Origin: a bacterium
GTDB lineage: Bacteria; Electryoneota; Electryoneia; Electryoneales; Electryoneaceae
Length of the DNA: 64,000 nt
Assembly (NCBI GenBank): GCA_020444265.1
Contig: JAHLLH010000013.1
Span: 41,127-105,126 of the forward strand
Reading direction: 5' to 3'
The notes beneath the pieces were generated by a model that was given only the letters and a program-made list of their open reading frames with translations, was not told the DNA's origin and did no database searches. The position numbers and the translations under genes are program-made. Numbering within the stretch: position 1 is the first letter of the stretch; the number at the start of each line of letters is the position of its first letter. Shown here one piece after another: positions 18,145 to 26,895 of this stretch.

Positions 18145-19163
18145 GTTCTCCGGATCTCCCCACATCCATTCCACGCATACCGTTTGATTCGATCATCGAC
18201 AGCAATGGTGAGCCAATCGAGGCCGGTGCGCACCGTTTCGGAGAAGCGCTTCGCACCATCGGCTTTGTCGTCCTCGCCGATCCACCTTACCGCAGCGACC
18301 TGCTTGAAGAAAACTACAGTCTGGCACGTGATGTGTTCCGTTTAGGCGACGATCACCTTGCCAAACATTACGCCTACCCGGAAATCGGCTACCAGCGTGG
18401 CTACATGCCGACACGAGTCGAGCGTGGCTTCCTCTGCGGCGGAGATCCGGACGAAAAAGAGGTGATGTGTTTCGGGTCGTACCACAATGTCCCGGTGGCC
18501 GAGTACCAGGACTACCTGCCAACCGCCGAAGCCTACTATGCCGCTTGCCAACGGGTCGGCTATTCGCTGGTCAAAGCATTGTCGCTCTATCTCGATCCAG
18601 ATGGCAACGAACGTGACTACATGCTTGGCTTGTTTGTCGACAGGGAAGGAGAAGTGGTGGATGACAGCCACATGCGTCACCTGAAATACCCGGGCGACGC
18701 CGAGCTGATGGCCTGCCGTCACACCGACATCAACATCATTACCCTGCTGCCCGCCGCGACGAGGTCCGGCCTGCAGGTGCAGCGCAACGATGGCGAATGG
18801 CTACCGCTCAGCCCGCAAAAGGGGGATTTGATTGTCAACGCGGGCGACATGCTTAACTTCATGAGCGGTGGAAAAATCAAGAGCACACTGCACCAGGTGC
18901 TTAACCCCAATCCTGACCCGGCCAATCCGCGCTTTTCCATGCCCTTTTTCTACCATCCCGACCACAGCCAGGTAGTAAAAGTGCTGGACACCTGCCGCGG
19001 CCTGCCAAAGGAAGGTCGTCGCTTCCCTTACGACGAGAAACTGGGTTATCACCTGCTCTACGAAGTCCTGCACGGCATCCAGCAGATCCCGGAAGAGGTC
19101 ACAGCAGAAGCCTACACGGAAGAGATGAAGCGGTGGCGTGTCGAGGGACTACCCGAGCGATAG
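18141..19163 (+). CDS. 2-oxoglutarate/Fe(II)-dependent oxygenase (isopenicillin N synthase family)
   Basis: A protein of 340 residues with the non-haem oxygenase layout: a variable N-terminal DIOX_N region (FGEALRTIGFVVLADPPY), then the iron ligands His194 and Asp196 in HTDINIITLL, His251 in TLHQVL and the 2-oxoglutarate-binding Arg264 in RFSMPFF. The frame is open further upstream, but the ATG at 18141 is chosen because GGGAGG precedes it and it overlaps the plsC stop. Third gene of the phosphatase-plsC operon. The substrate is unknown; the neighbouring lipid gene suggests, weakly, a lipid or a small cell-surface compound. Confidence 0.88.
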   Translation: MSSPDLPTSIPRIPFDSIIDSNGEPIEAGAHRFGEALRTIGFVVLADPPYRSDLLEENYSLARDVFRLGDDHLAKHYAYPEIGYQRGYMPTRVERGFLCGGDPDEKEVMCFGSYHNVPVAEYQDYLPTAEAYYAACQRVGYSLVKALSLYLDPDGNERDYMLGLFVDREGEVVDDSHMRHLKYPGDAELMACRHTDINIITLLPAATRSGLQVQRNDGEWLPLSPQKGDLIVNAGDMLNFMSGGKIKSTLHQVLNPNPDPANPRFSMPFFYHPDHSQVVKVLDTCRGLPKEGRRFPYDEKLGYHLLYEVLHGIQQIPEEVTAEAYTEEMKRWRVEGLPER

Positions 19164-19172
19164 GCACAAAGT

Positions 19173-19455
19173 GGCCCGGGCAATCTGCGCCTGCCAGGCT
19201 GTAGCCTTGGCGAAGGCTGGTTGCCCGGTATTCTTCACTTTTTGAGAACATGCAGGTCACCCACAGTAAACCCCGGCATCGAGCTGCCGGGGCCAGCCTT
19301 GTTGGAACCTGTACTCGGTATCTCATTCGTTCCGTCAGGTCCTTAGCGAAGCGGAGACCTGACGGAGTACTCTAGCCTTCCAACCCAGTTGTGTCAGACG
19401 CCTACGTCTGACACACCATTCGCGCCTCCGGTGCGAAGCTTGGGCATGCTGCCCA
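19173..19455. repeat. Island of seven different palindromes between genes
   Basis: The 300 bases between the oxygenase and permease genes hold no gene but a row of inverted repeats: CCGGGCAA/TTGCCCGG (19176, 19221) enclosing AGCCTT/AAGGCT; CCCCGGCA/TGCCGGGG (19271, 19285); TCCGTCAGGTC/GACCTGACGGA (19331, 19356); GTGTCAGACG/CGTCTGACAC (19391, 19405); TTCGC/GCGAA (19419, 19433); TGGGCA/TGCCCA (19441, 19450). One or more may terminate transcription, but the number and variety look like accumulated REP-type elements. Confidence 0.75.
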
Positions 19456-19463
19456 TGCCACCC

Positions 19464-21872
19464 CTACTCGTACCGCAAGGCTTTGATCGGGTTGGTCAGC
19501 GAAGCTCGTATCGCCTGGGTACTGATGGTGACGACAGCGATCAGCAGCGAGATAGCCGTTGCCACAAGAAAGAGCGGAATCCCCAGCTCAATACGGTAGG
19601 CAAACCCCTCCAGCCAGTTGTTCATCACATACCATGCGATGGGCCAGGCGATCACATTCGCGATCAGCACGAGACGCATGAAACGGATGGTCAACAGACG
19701 GAAGATCTCCGTCTCGCTCGCACCCAGTACTTTCCGTATCCCAATCTCCTTTGTCCTCTGTTCCGCCGCGAAGGTGGCGAGGGCAAACAAGCCAAGACAG
19801 GCAATAAATATGGCGAGCGCGGTGAAAGAATTGAACAGGGAGGATAGCTTCAATTCCGTGCGGTACTCCCGGTCGAACAGATCATCGAGGAATTGATAGT
19901 TCAGAGGCACCTGCCCATCAGTAAAATCGTGCCAAATCGACGATAATTCATTCATCGTTGCACGGACACTGTTCGGTTCAAGGCGGAAAAAGAGCCAGAC
20001 TGGTTCACCTTCATAGATTCTCAGGATCAAAGGGCGAATTTCTGTGTGCAGGCTCTGAACATGGAAGTCATGGACCATCCCGATCACGTTCAAGGCCAGC
20101 AGACTGTCCATCCCACCAGACTCATATTGTTCAATCACTCGACCATTCACTTCACGCCACCCCAGCTTCTGCGCGCACGCCTCGTTGATGAGAATCGATG
20201 TGCTCGAGTCGGACGAGATGGCTGGATCAAACTCGCGCCCCTCACGCAGCTGGATACCCATCATCTCCATGTAGCGATGATCGATGTGCATCACCCCGAT
20301 CAGTAGTTGGTCCTCATCGGCCTCACCCGGAATGTGAAAGAGGCTGTTCTGATTGAGATGGTTTGGTAACTGATCGCCGGAGGCAATAGAGAGGACGCTT
20401 GGAAGACGGCTCATCTCATGTTCGAGGATCTCATGACGTTGCATCAACTCCCAGTTGGGAAGATTGATCGCGAGGACATGGTCTCGGTTATATCCGAGGT
20501 CTTTATTCCGCAAATAGCTGAGTTGCTGCATCACAACCAACGTGCTGACAATCAGGACGACGGAAATCGCGAACTGGAGAACCACCAACGACGCGCGCAA
20601 GCGATTCCCCTTGCCGCCGCTGACCAACTGCCCGCGCAACACATCCACCGGTTCAAACGTTGAAAGCACGACCGAAGGATAAAAACCAGCAAGCAAACCA
20701 ATCACCAGGACGGACCCGATAACCAGTGGTATCAAGAAGGGATTGGTCAACCATTCGAGGGTCAGATCAAGGCCGAGAAAGCGGTTGAAGCTTGGCAACA
20801 CCAGGTAGACCAACAGCATCGCGAGCAACATTGATGCGGTGGTGGACATCAACGATTCCCCAAGGAACTGGTTCCGTAACTGGGCACGCGATGCTCCCAG
20901 TGATTTGGTGATACCAACCAGTTTGCCTCGTTTCGTGCTGCGAGCCGTCGTCAGGTTGACATAGTTCAAAACCGCAATCAGCAGGATAAAAATCCCAATG
21001 GCTGTAAACTGAATCACATAGCTCAGAGACCCGGTTTTTTGCGCCTCGAAGCTGAAATCGGAGGTCAGGTAAATCTTCTCGAGGGGGATCAGGTGAAAGG
21101 CAAAGGTCCCCCCGATCTGCTCGAGGGTTTCTCCGATATGGCGCTGTGCCGAAGCATTCATTGCCTCAACCACCTCATCAGGATCGGTGCCGGGTTGAAG
21201 ACGCAGGTAGGTGAGATAGTTGAGGTTGTTCATCCAGTCCTGATCATCCTGGATATTCCTCGAATTCCAGGACATCACCGCCGTGAACCCTTCGAGGTGG
21301 GAGGACTGCGACACATCATCAAAAACACCTGTGACGGTATAATCACGCGAGCCGTATAGCTTAACTGTCTCCCCGACAGGATCTTCTTCCCCAAAGAGAC
21401 GATGGACAGCGCTACGGGCGAGAACAATACTATTGGGACGTGATAGTGCTGTGGCAGGGTCACCCTGCGCGAGGGTGTAACCGAGGATGTCGAAGAGGGA
21501 GGAATCGGCGTAAATCGCCAGCGGTTCCACGGATTCCTTGACCCCGGCACGCATCTGTACATCCTGATTGCCAAATTCGATGCGTAGGTACTCTTCTATG
21601 CTGTTGATTTCACGCTTCAGGTCCACCGGCATCGGCGCCGATGCGAATTGTGCATTGATCTCCTGCGATCCACCGAAACGAGCCTTCGCTCCAATCATGT
21701 AGGTTCGATCTGAGTCGGGATGGAAACGATCATAGCTCAATTCGTGCGTGACATAAAGCGTGATCAGAATTGAGACCGCCATCCCGACCGCAAGGCCGAG
21801 CAGGCTGATCAAGGTCATCAATTTGTTGCTGCGAATGTGACGGAAATAGAAACGTAGCGCCGTCGAACGCAT
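19464..21872 (-). CDS. FtsX/MacB-type ABC transporter permease
   Basis: A protein of about 802 residues in the architecture common in Bacteroidetes and relatives: an N-terminal transmembrane helix (KLMTLISLLGLAVGMAVSILITLYV) followed by a MacB-like periplasmic domain, an FtsX core (FTAIGIFILLIAVLNYVNLTTARS...VGITKSLGASRAQL) and a second copy of the periplasmic-plus-FtsX unit ending IGIRKVLGASETEIFRLL...PIKALRYE. These permeases work with a separate MacB-like ATPase in export or mechanotransmission; no such ATPase lies beside it. The ATG at 21872 is preferred since GGAGGTGG precedes it. It lies downstream of the secreted M28 peptidase gene in the same orientation. Confidence 0.9.
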   Translation of the reverse strand: MRSTALRFYFRHIRSNKLMTLISLLGLAVGMAVSILITLYVTHELSYDRFHPDSDRTYMIGAKARFGGSQEINAQFASAPMPVDLKREINSIEEYLRIEFGNQDVQMRAGVKESVEPLAIYADSSLFDILGYTLAQGDPATALSRPNSIVLARSAVHRLFGEEDPVGETVKLYGSRDYTVTGVFDDVSQSSHLEGFTAVMSWNSRNIQDDQDWMNNLNYLTYLRLQPGTDPDEVVEAMNASAQRHIGETLEQIGGTFAFHLIPLEKIYLTSDFSFEAQKTGSLSYVIQFTAIGIFILLIAVLNYVNLTTARSTKRGKLVGITKSLGASRAQLRNQFLGESLMSTTASMLLAMLLVYLVLPSFNRFLGLDLTLEWLTNPFLIPLVIGSVLVIGLLAGFYPSVVLSTFEPVDVLRGQLVSGGKGNRLRASLVVLQFAISVVLIVSTLVVMQQLSYLRNKDLGYNRDHVLAINLPNWELMQRHEILEHEMSRLPSVLSIASGDQLPNHLNQNSLFHIPGEADEDQLLIGVMHIDHRYMEMMGIQLREGREFDPAISSDSSTSILINEACAQKLGWREVNGRVIEQYESGGMDSLLALNVIGMVHDFHVQSLHTEIRPLILRIYEGEPVWLFFRLEPNSVRATMNELSSIWHDFTDGQVPLNYQFLDDLFDREYRTELKLSSLFNSFTALAIFIACLGLFALATFAAEQRTKEIGIRKVLGASETEIFRLLTIRFMRLVLIANVIAWPIAWYVMNNWLEGFAYRIELGIPLFLVATAISLLIAVVTISTQAIRASLTNPIKALRYE

Positions 21873-21977
21873 ACCACCTCCATGCAATGGTTCCGCTGTT
21901 GGACTGGAGGTTGGGTCGAATAGTTACTGTCGTATGTCACGAAACAATTTGTGGAGACACACTCGCCGTCTGGTTCG

Positions 21978-24560
21978 CTAGCGTAGCAACATCACTTTGC
22001 GCACTTCGCTGCTCCCCGGGTATTCGAAACGTACGAAATAAGGACCGGAAGCCTGGCCAAGTGCATCCCAGGACACTGCATGCAACCCCGAGCTCATGTT
22101 TCCCTGGTGCAACACAGCGACCTCCCTGCCAAGTAAATTCGTAACAGAGAGGGTGACATGAGCAGCATTTGGCAGCGACAAAGTGATGGTCACTAACGGA
22201 TTGAAGGGATTGGGCCACGTGTCGACAATGTGGTAACCGACAGGCATGAGAGAAGGATCTTCCTCATCCACGCCCACTTCCTCCACACCAATCGTCATCA
22301 GTGCATGAGTGATAGCGTTTGTGGCGCTCAGTTCTGTCATCGCCGAAAGAGGAAAGTCGAATAGAACCCACCCGGGCTGAACCTGGCCATCCATGATCCC
22401 CGATATCTCTCCATGATACTCGGAATCTGCCCCGTCTGCTGCGTTGAACGCATAAATCGGAACTGATCGTCCGGAATTATCAAGGGTCAGGACATCCATG
22501 ATCGGAAGTGCGCCCGGAAGGGTGGGATAATAGTCGGTATTTAACTCGACATCCGGGAACGTCTCATCGGGGAACCTCCACTCTACCCCCGATGCGCCGA
22601 TAAATTGCGGATCGGAAACTGCGGTGACCGTACTCGTTTCGATTCCAAACACATCGCGGAATAGTGTACCCTCATCAAAGGTTTCCGAAAAATTCCGGCT
22701 GTTACCAAGGGATGATGAGAGCCGCCACCCGCAAAGGACAAGCCGTCCACCATGCGCGATGAATTGGCGAATCGCCTCACTGTTTTCGCTGAAATTGTTG
22801 TCCAGTCCATCTGCATGGATCACCACAACCTGGTGTAAGCCAAGATCCGCGTCGGTCAGTGGACGGTCTATTGCTACACTATCAGCCAGATCCCAAATTT
22901 CTGCCACGTTAAAGTTCAGCAGGATTGAGGCAAAAAAATCGTCTACCACGTCATCTTGTGGTGAACCGGGGGTTCCATCCCCATCAGAGGTTGCATCCAC
23001 AACAAGCATGCCTCCCTGATGCCCGATCAGCGCACCATAGACTACTTTAGACGGCGCGCTCCGACGGCCATCCTCCAACACAGTCACCATTCGATAGAGA
23101 AAGAGCTGGCCTTGGGGCATATCCCACTCGAACCGACTGCTATCATCTGGTTCTATTTCATGGATGATTGTGAAATCCCCACCCGGTTCCGCACGCTCCA
23201 GATCGTAATGGCTTACCGTCGGAATCTGCACAGGGGTCCATCGTAATAAGACGGAGTTGAACCCAGATGTCCCTCTGAAATTGGAAGGAGGATCGATTGT
23301 TGACGAGACGGTGATGAAAACCTCGTCGCTAAAGGGTGAGGGGAGTCCGTTGACATCTGTGACTGACATACTGATGGCAATCTCGTCACCTTCGATGAAA
23401 CCGGAAAGAGCGATGTCGCGATCATTTTCTCCTTCCACCATTTGGTCCCAATGGGTCTCATCTGTATAGCGCACGGCAACATAAGAGGTGCCCCCGGTCG
23501 GGACATACCCACTCGGCCAACTGACCTGAATGGACTCACCATCAGCCATATTCACAACCTGGGGAGGTTCGGGTGCGGGCGGAGCCTGCGCAATAGTAGC
23601 GGTTACGCCGAGGACAAGACGGACATTTTTTCGGAAGTAATTGAAATCCATTGCCTCGGGCAGATCGGTATCATCGTGCTGAAAATCCGTATCCTCTCCG
23701 GTTTCGATGACACGAATCGCTGGGAAGCCAGCATCGGAGAAGGAAGAGTGGTCACCACCACGTCCCGGTCGGTCCTCCGCTGGGATCAACGTGACGGTCA
23801 ACCCGTCCGCATAGGCCTCTCCCACCCACTTGGCATAGCGTGCCAGTTGACGTGAACTCGACCCTTGCGGTCCAGCACTAAAGATGCGAACCGTACTCGT
23901 GTCGATTGTGCCATCTGGAAAAACGGTATGGGCCAGCATATCCATGCTCAGCATGCCTGTCACATTCCTGGAATCCGCAGCAAAGGCCTCCGCCATGGCG
24001 CTTGAGCCCAGCAATCCCTGTTCTTCCCCGGTGAATGCTGATTGGATGATGGTGGGTCCGAGTTCAAGGTTGGCAAGAAGTCGTCCAATCTCGATCATCG
24101 CTGCGACGCCGCTGCCATCATCATCAGCACCGGGGGCAAAACCGGTGACGTCCGAGCTCGAAACGGTCCTCGAGTCCAGATGACCACCGAGGATCAGGTA
24201 GCGCTCAACCTCCCCCGATCCTCCATAGGTTCCCGTGACGTTGTAGCAGAGGTGTGGACTGCCGTCCCAATTTCCCATCCATGGAAACAACTCGTCATCC
24301 AATCCATGACGAGCATACTCGTCCCGAACCCAGTTCCGGGCTGCACCAACTCCCGTCGTTTCGGACAGGGTATCCGAATAGGTGTGGCGTGTGTGAAAGG
24401 AAACGAGCTGGTCAATGGAGGCCTCCAATGAATCCGCGCTGACTTGATCAGCAAGAGCGAGAATGGCAGGATCGGCCGGGAATGGGAAAGGTTGTGCTTT
24501 CGCAGCAAATGGAAGCGAGATCATGAGCATTAGCAAAGCTGCAGATGATAGGAACTTCAC
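21978..24560 (-). CDS. Secreted M28 aminopeptidase with type IX-type sorting domain
   Basis: A protein of about 860 residues with a signal peptide (FLSSAALLMLMISLPFAAKA). The M28 zinc peptidase domain spans about 50-340: GGHLDS (His, Asp), GADDDGSG (bridging Asp), GEEQGLLGS (catalytic and ligand Glu), MDMLAH and FQHDDTD (last His ligand). Fibronectin type III-like segments follow (PPQVVNMADGESIQVSWPSG; PPSNFRGTSGFNSVLLRW), then a glutamine-amidotransferase-like region (VVIHADGLDNNFSENSEAIRQFIAHGGRLVLCGW) and a C-terminal sorting domain with WPNPFNPLVT and a final RKVMLLR. It is expected to be surface-attached and to release N-terminal amino acids. The GTG start is used because GGAGGT lies four bases before it; the upstream ATG overlaps that site. 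Confidence 0.9.
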   Translation of the reverse strand: MKFLSSAALLMLMISLPFAAKAQPFPFPADPAILALADQVSADSLEASIDQLVSFHTRHTYSDTLSETTGVGAARNWVRDEYARHGLDDELFPWMGNWDGSPHLCYNVTGTYGGSGEVERYLILGGHLDSRTVSSSDVTGFAPGADDDGSGVAAMIEIGRLLANLELGPTIIQSAFTGEEQGLLGSSAMAEAFAADSRNVTGMLSMDMLAHTVFPDGTIDTSTVRIFSAGPQGSSSRQLARYAKWVGEAYADGLTVTLIPAEDRPGRGGDHSSFSDAGFPAIRVIETGEDTDFQHDDTDLPEAMDFNYFRKNVRLVLGVTATIAQAPPAPEPPQVVNMADGESIQVSWPSGYVPTGGTSYVAVRYTDETHWDQMVEGENDRDIALSGFIEGDEIAISMSVTDVNGLPSPFSDEVFITVSSTIDPPSNFRGTSGFNSVLLRWTPVQIPTVSHYDLERAEPGGDFTIIHEIEPDDSSRFEWDMPQGQLFLYRMVTVLEDGRRSAPSKVVYGALIGHQGGMLVVDATSDGDGTPGSPQDDVVDDFFASILLNFNVAEIWDLADSVAIDRPLTDADLGLHQVVVIHADGLDNNFSENSEAIRQFIAHGGRLVLCGWRLSSSLGNSRNFSETFDEGTLFRDVFGIETSTVTAVSDPQFIGASGVEWRFPDETFPDVELNTDYYPTLPGALPIMDVLTLDNSGRSVPIYAFNAADGADSEYHGEISGIMDGQVQPGWVLFDFPLSAMTELSATNAITHALMTIGVEEVGVDEEDPSLMPVGYHIVDTWPNPFNPLVTITLSLPNAAHVTLSVTNLLGREVAVLHQGNMSSGLHAVSWDALGQASGPYFVRFEYPGSSEVRKVMLLR

Positions 24561-24627
24561 TGTGACCTCCATAGTGTGATGTTAACTTAGTGGACGTGCT
24601 GTTGTACCGCAATTGAGGATCAACAAT

Positions 24628-25071
24628 TTGAAAACCTGGATGTCATTTAGTGACATTACACGATACCGCATGGATCTGGGTCTGCTGCTGCTACGATTAA
24701 CCATTGGGTTCACCATGCTCTTTGCTCATGGTCTGAGTAAGCTGGAGCGTTTCCCCGAACTCTCTCAACGTTTCGCTGACCCTCTGGGGATTGGTTCATT
24801 TTCCAGTCTGACACTCGCCGTGAGTGCGGAAGTCCTTGCATCCATCTTCATAGTCTTTGGCCTACTGACCCGATTCGTCTCGATTCCTTTGATTTTCACG
24901 ATGATCATCGCCTTTTTTGTAATCCACGGGGTTGATCCCTTTTCGTCGAAGGAGAAGGCGCTTCTTTTTGGCTCGGGCTATGCAATCCTGCTGCTGACCG
25001 GACCAGGACATTTCAGTCTGGATGCGCTCTTGACACGCCGATTCCCCGCTTTGGAACGTATTCTTCTTTGA
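24628..25071 (+). CDS. DoxX family membrane protein
   Basis: A small integral membrane protein of about 147 residues with four hydrophobic helices and the DoxX pattern: LLLLRLTIGFTMLFAHGLSKLERFPE at the N-terminus, an internal GSFSSLTLAVSAEVLASIFIVFGLLTRFVSIPLI pair and GSGYAILLLTGPGHFSLDALL at the end. DoxX proteins are linked to redox or membrane functions, but the biochemical role of most is not known. The start is uncertain: TTG at 24628 has GAGGAT upstream, and ATG at 24640 or 24670 are alternatives. It is divergent from the M28 peptidase gene. Confidence 0.85.
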   Translation: MKTWMSFSDITRYRMDLGLLLLRLTIGFTMLFAHGLSKLERFPELSQRFADPLGIGSFSSLTLAVSAEVLASIFIVFGLLTRFVSIPLIFTMIIAFFVIHGVDPFSSKEKALLFGSGYAILLLTGPGHFSLDALLTRRFPALERILL

Positions 25072-25177
25072 CCTGTTGCCTCCTCGGTCTCTATAGGCTA
25101 ATCCTCTTTTATACGTATCTTTTGCAGGTTTTCTACCTCGACCGGAACGCACCGGTTTTTAGCTCTTTGGGACAAGG

Positions 25178-26593
25178 ATGAGTATGATGGGATCGAGGCA
25201 GTACGAGCGTGCCGCGGACGAGATTTACCGCAGGCTGGGTCATGCGTATTACGAGCTGGACTGGATCACGGAAGAGGCGGTGGAAACCGTAAACTGTGAC
25301 CGTCAGAACTTGCTGCAGTCTCTACCCTCAACGATCCACCACTCCTTCTGCCAACAAAAACCCCACAACGGACCTCTTTCACCCGGCTGCCAGATCTGCG
25401 CGGAGGGCACCTGGTCCTGCCTTTTCATCAATCGTGTATGCAATGCTCCCTGCTTCTATTGCCCGATCGACAAACGAATCCATGAGGACGAACCACCCAA
25501 TGCCTCCGGCCTCGTCTTTGAAGATCCGGCGGAATACTGTGACTATGTGGAACGGTTCGGGTTTCATGGAGTGGGCATGTCAGGTGGTGAACCATTGCTT
25601 GCCCTGCCAAAAGCGCTCTCCTTCCTGACTGCCCTCCGTGCACGATTCGGCGACAAACTCTACATCTGGCTTTACAGCAATGGTATCCTCGCAGATGAAA
25701 CCAAGCTGCACGCGCTCGCTGATGCCGGACTCGATGAAGTCCGTTTCGACATTTCGGCACATGATTATGATCTACGAGCTGTCCGTCTGGCAGTCGGTAT
25801 TCTTCCCCGAGTAGTGGTTGAGATCCCAATGATCCCGGAAGATGAGGAACGTCTTCGTTCACTGCTGCCTGAGCTCGAACAGCTCGGAATCGCTCATCTG
25901 CATCTGCATCAACTTACAGCCAACGAGGCCAGCTACAGTCGTTTCCTGGACCGTGGCTACACCTTTCTCCATCAGCCCGAATATGCCGTGCTTGGTTCTG
26001 AAGCTTCAGCCTTGAGGATCATTTCCCATGTTTCAACGCATCATCCAGGCTTGCCCGTACAGTTCTGCTCGAGACCATATAAAAAGCAGGTTCAGGGAAA
26101 TGGGCGGAGGTTCCGAGCCTTAGACGTGGCTTCAGCGGAGTGGCTGGGGAACGACAGTCCAACTGAAACCGGTCTGTTGAGACGAGTTACGCACCCTGGC
26201 GACCCTGTCGCTCCATTTAAATCGGATACGGATGTCGTTTTATTGAACGTTGAAGAACTGGTGCCCCCTGAGCCGAAGCAGTTGCCGGTCTCCCTTGCCT
26301 ATTTTGACCCAGTCATCCGAGCACGTTCCAGCTCTTCATCAGGGGAACTTCTTGTGACACTGGACAGCGGCAAGCCGCTCTACTTTGCACGCGAACCAGT
26401 GCGGGATTTTGGGGTATTAAGCAACCGGGAGACTGAGTTGTTACAGATGCTCACACTGAAGGATGTGGACACTATGACTGCCTGGAGCTGGGTTGAGAAG
26501 CTTCCTGATGGAATCGAGGATCATGCACGGTTGCGTCTGGAACGAATCTTGAATTATGAACGGAAACGCTGGGGGAATGGACCTCTACTTTAG
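25178..26593 (+). CDS. Radical SAM protein of unknown function
   Basis: A protein of 471 residues with a radical SAM core. The [4Fe-4S]-binding CNAPCFYCP is near residue 88, preceded by extra cysteines in CQICAEGTWSC (around 71-81), followed by the SAM-binding GMSGGEPLL. The rest of the barrel is readable (YIWLYSNGILADE; LDEVRFDISAHD; RVVVEIPMIP; LHLHQLTANEASYSRFLDRGYTFL). The C-terminal 170 residues are unlike any domain I know. Its 3' end overlaps by 4 bases that of a DUF1289 gene on the other strand, beside the hydrogenase operon. A role in hydrogenase or cofactor maturation is possible but only inferred from the neighbourhood. Start ambiguous among three ATGs within ten bases. Confidence 0.85.
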   Translation: MSMMGSRQYERAADEIYRRLGHAYYELDWITEEAVETVNCDRQNLLQSLPSTIHHSFCQQKPHNGPLSPGCQICAEGTWSCLFINRVCNAPCFYCPIDKRIHEDEPPNASGLVFEDPAEYCDYVERFGFHGVGMSGGEPLLALPKALSFLTALRARFGDKLYIWLYSNGILADETKLHALADAGLDEVRFDISAHDYDLRAVRLAVGILPRVVVEIPMIPEDEERLRSLLPELEQLGIAHLHLHQLTANEASYSRFLDRGYTFLHQPEYAVLGSEASALRIISHVSTHHPGLPVQFCSRPYKKQVQGNGRRFRALDVASAEWLGNDSPTETGLLRRVTHPGDPVAPFKSDTDVVLLNVEELVPPEPKQLPVSLAYFDPVIRARSSSSSGELLVTLDSGKPLYFAREPVRDFGVLSNRETELLQMLTLKDVDTMTAWSWVEKLPDGIEDHARLRLERILNYERKRWGNGPLL

Positions 26594-26817
26594 GGAGTTT
26601 CAGATCCCTCCTCGTACTTGCCTCGTTCGAAACCACCCAATTCGCCCTTCTCCAGGGAATCTTTCCGTCCGGGCAGAACAGCAATGACAGCTCGTTTTTC
26701 CTCATCAGTCATCTTGAACCATGTCCCCGCTTCGGACATATGTCGTCCACAGCCAATGCAATACCGTTTCACATTGTACTTGCAGATTGACTGGCACGGA
26801 CTTTCGACTGGTGGCAC
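26590..26817 (-). CDS. DUF1289 family small cysteine-rich protein
   Basis: A protein of about 75 residues with the DUF1289 pattern: SPCQSICKYNVKRYCIGCGRHMSEAGTWFKM, then EEKRAVIAVLPGR. Four cysteines in a CxxxC...CxxC arrangement probably bind a metal or iron-sulfur cluster; the function is not known. A GTG start is chosen because GGAG lies six bases before it; the TTG further upstream sits in the U-tract of the hydrogenase terminator. It lies directly downstream of the hydrogenase operon on the same strand, beyond that terminator, and tail to tail with the radical SAM gene. Confidence 0.75.
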   Translation of the reverse strand: MPPVESPCQSICKYNVKRYCIGCGRHMSEAGTWFKMTDEEKRAVIAVLPGRKDSLEKGELGGFERGKYEEGSETP

Positions 26818-26826
26818 GACTGGCTC

Positions 26827-26864
26827 CAAAAAGAATTGACCCCGCTTGGGTAAGCGGGGTCAAT
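26827..26864 (-). terminator. Terminator of the hydrogenase operon
   Basis: A perfect 13-base-pair stem, ATTGACCCCGCTT / AAGCGGGGTCAAT with a 4-base loop, is followed on the minus strand by TCTTTTTGG. It lies 32 bases after the hydA stop. Confidence 0.9.
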
Positions 26865-26895
26865 CTAACCGTCAAACTGTGGTTCAACAACACAA

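Noticed and set aside
19173..19455. CRISPR array
   Set aside because: The repeats are different palindromes, not identical units with regular spacers. No CRISPR-like array was seen anywhere in the window.
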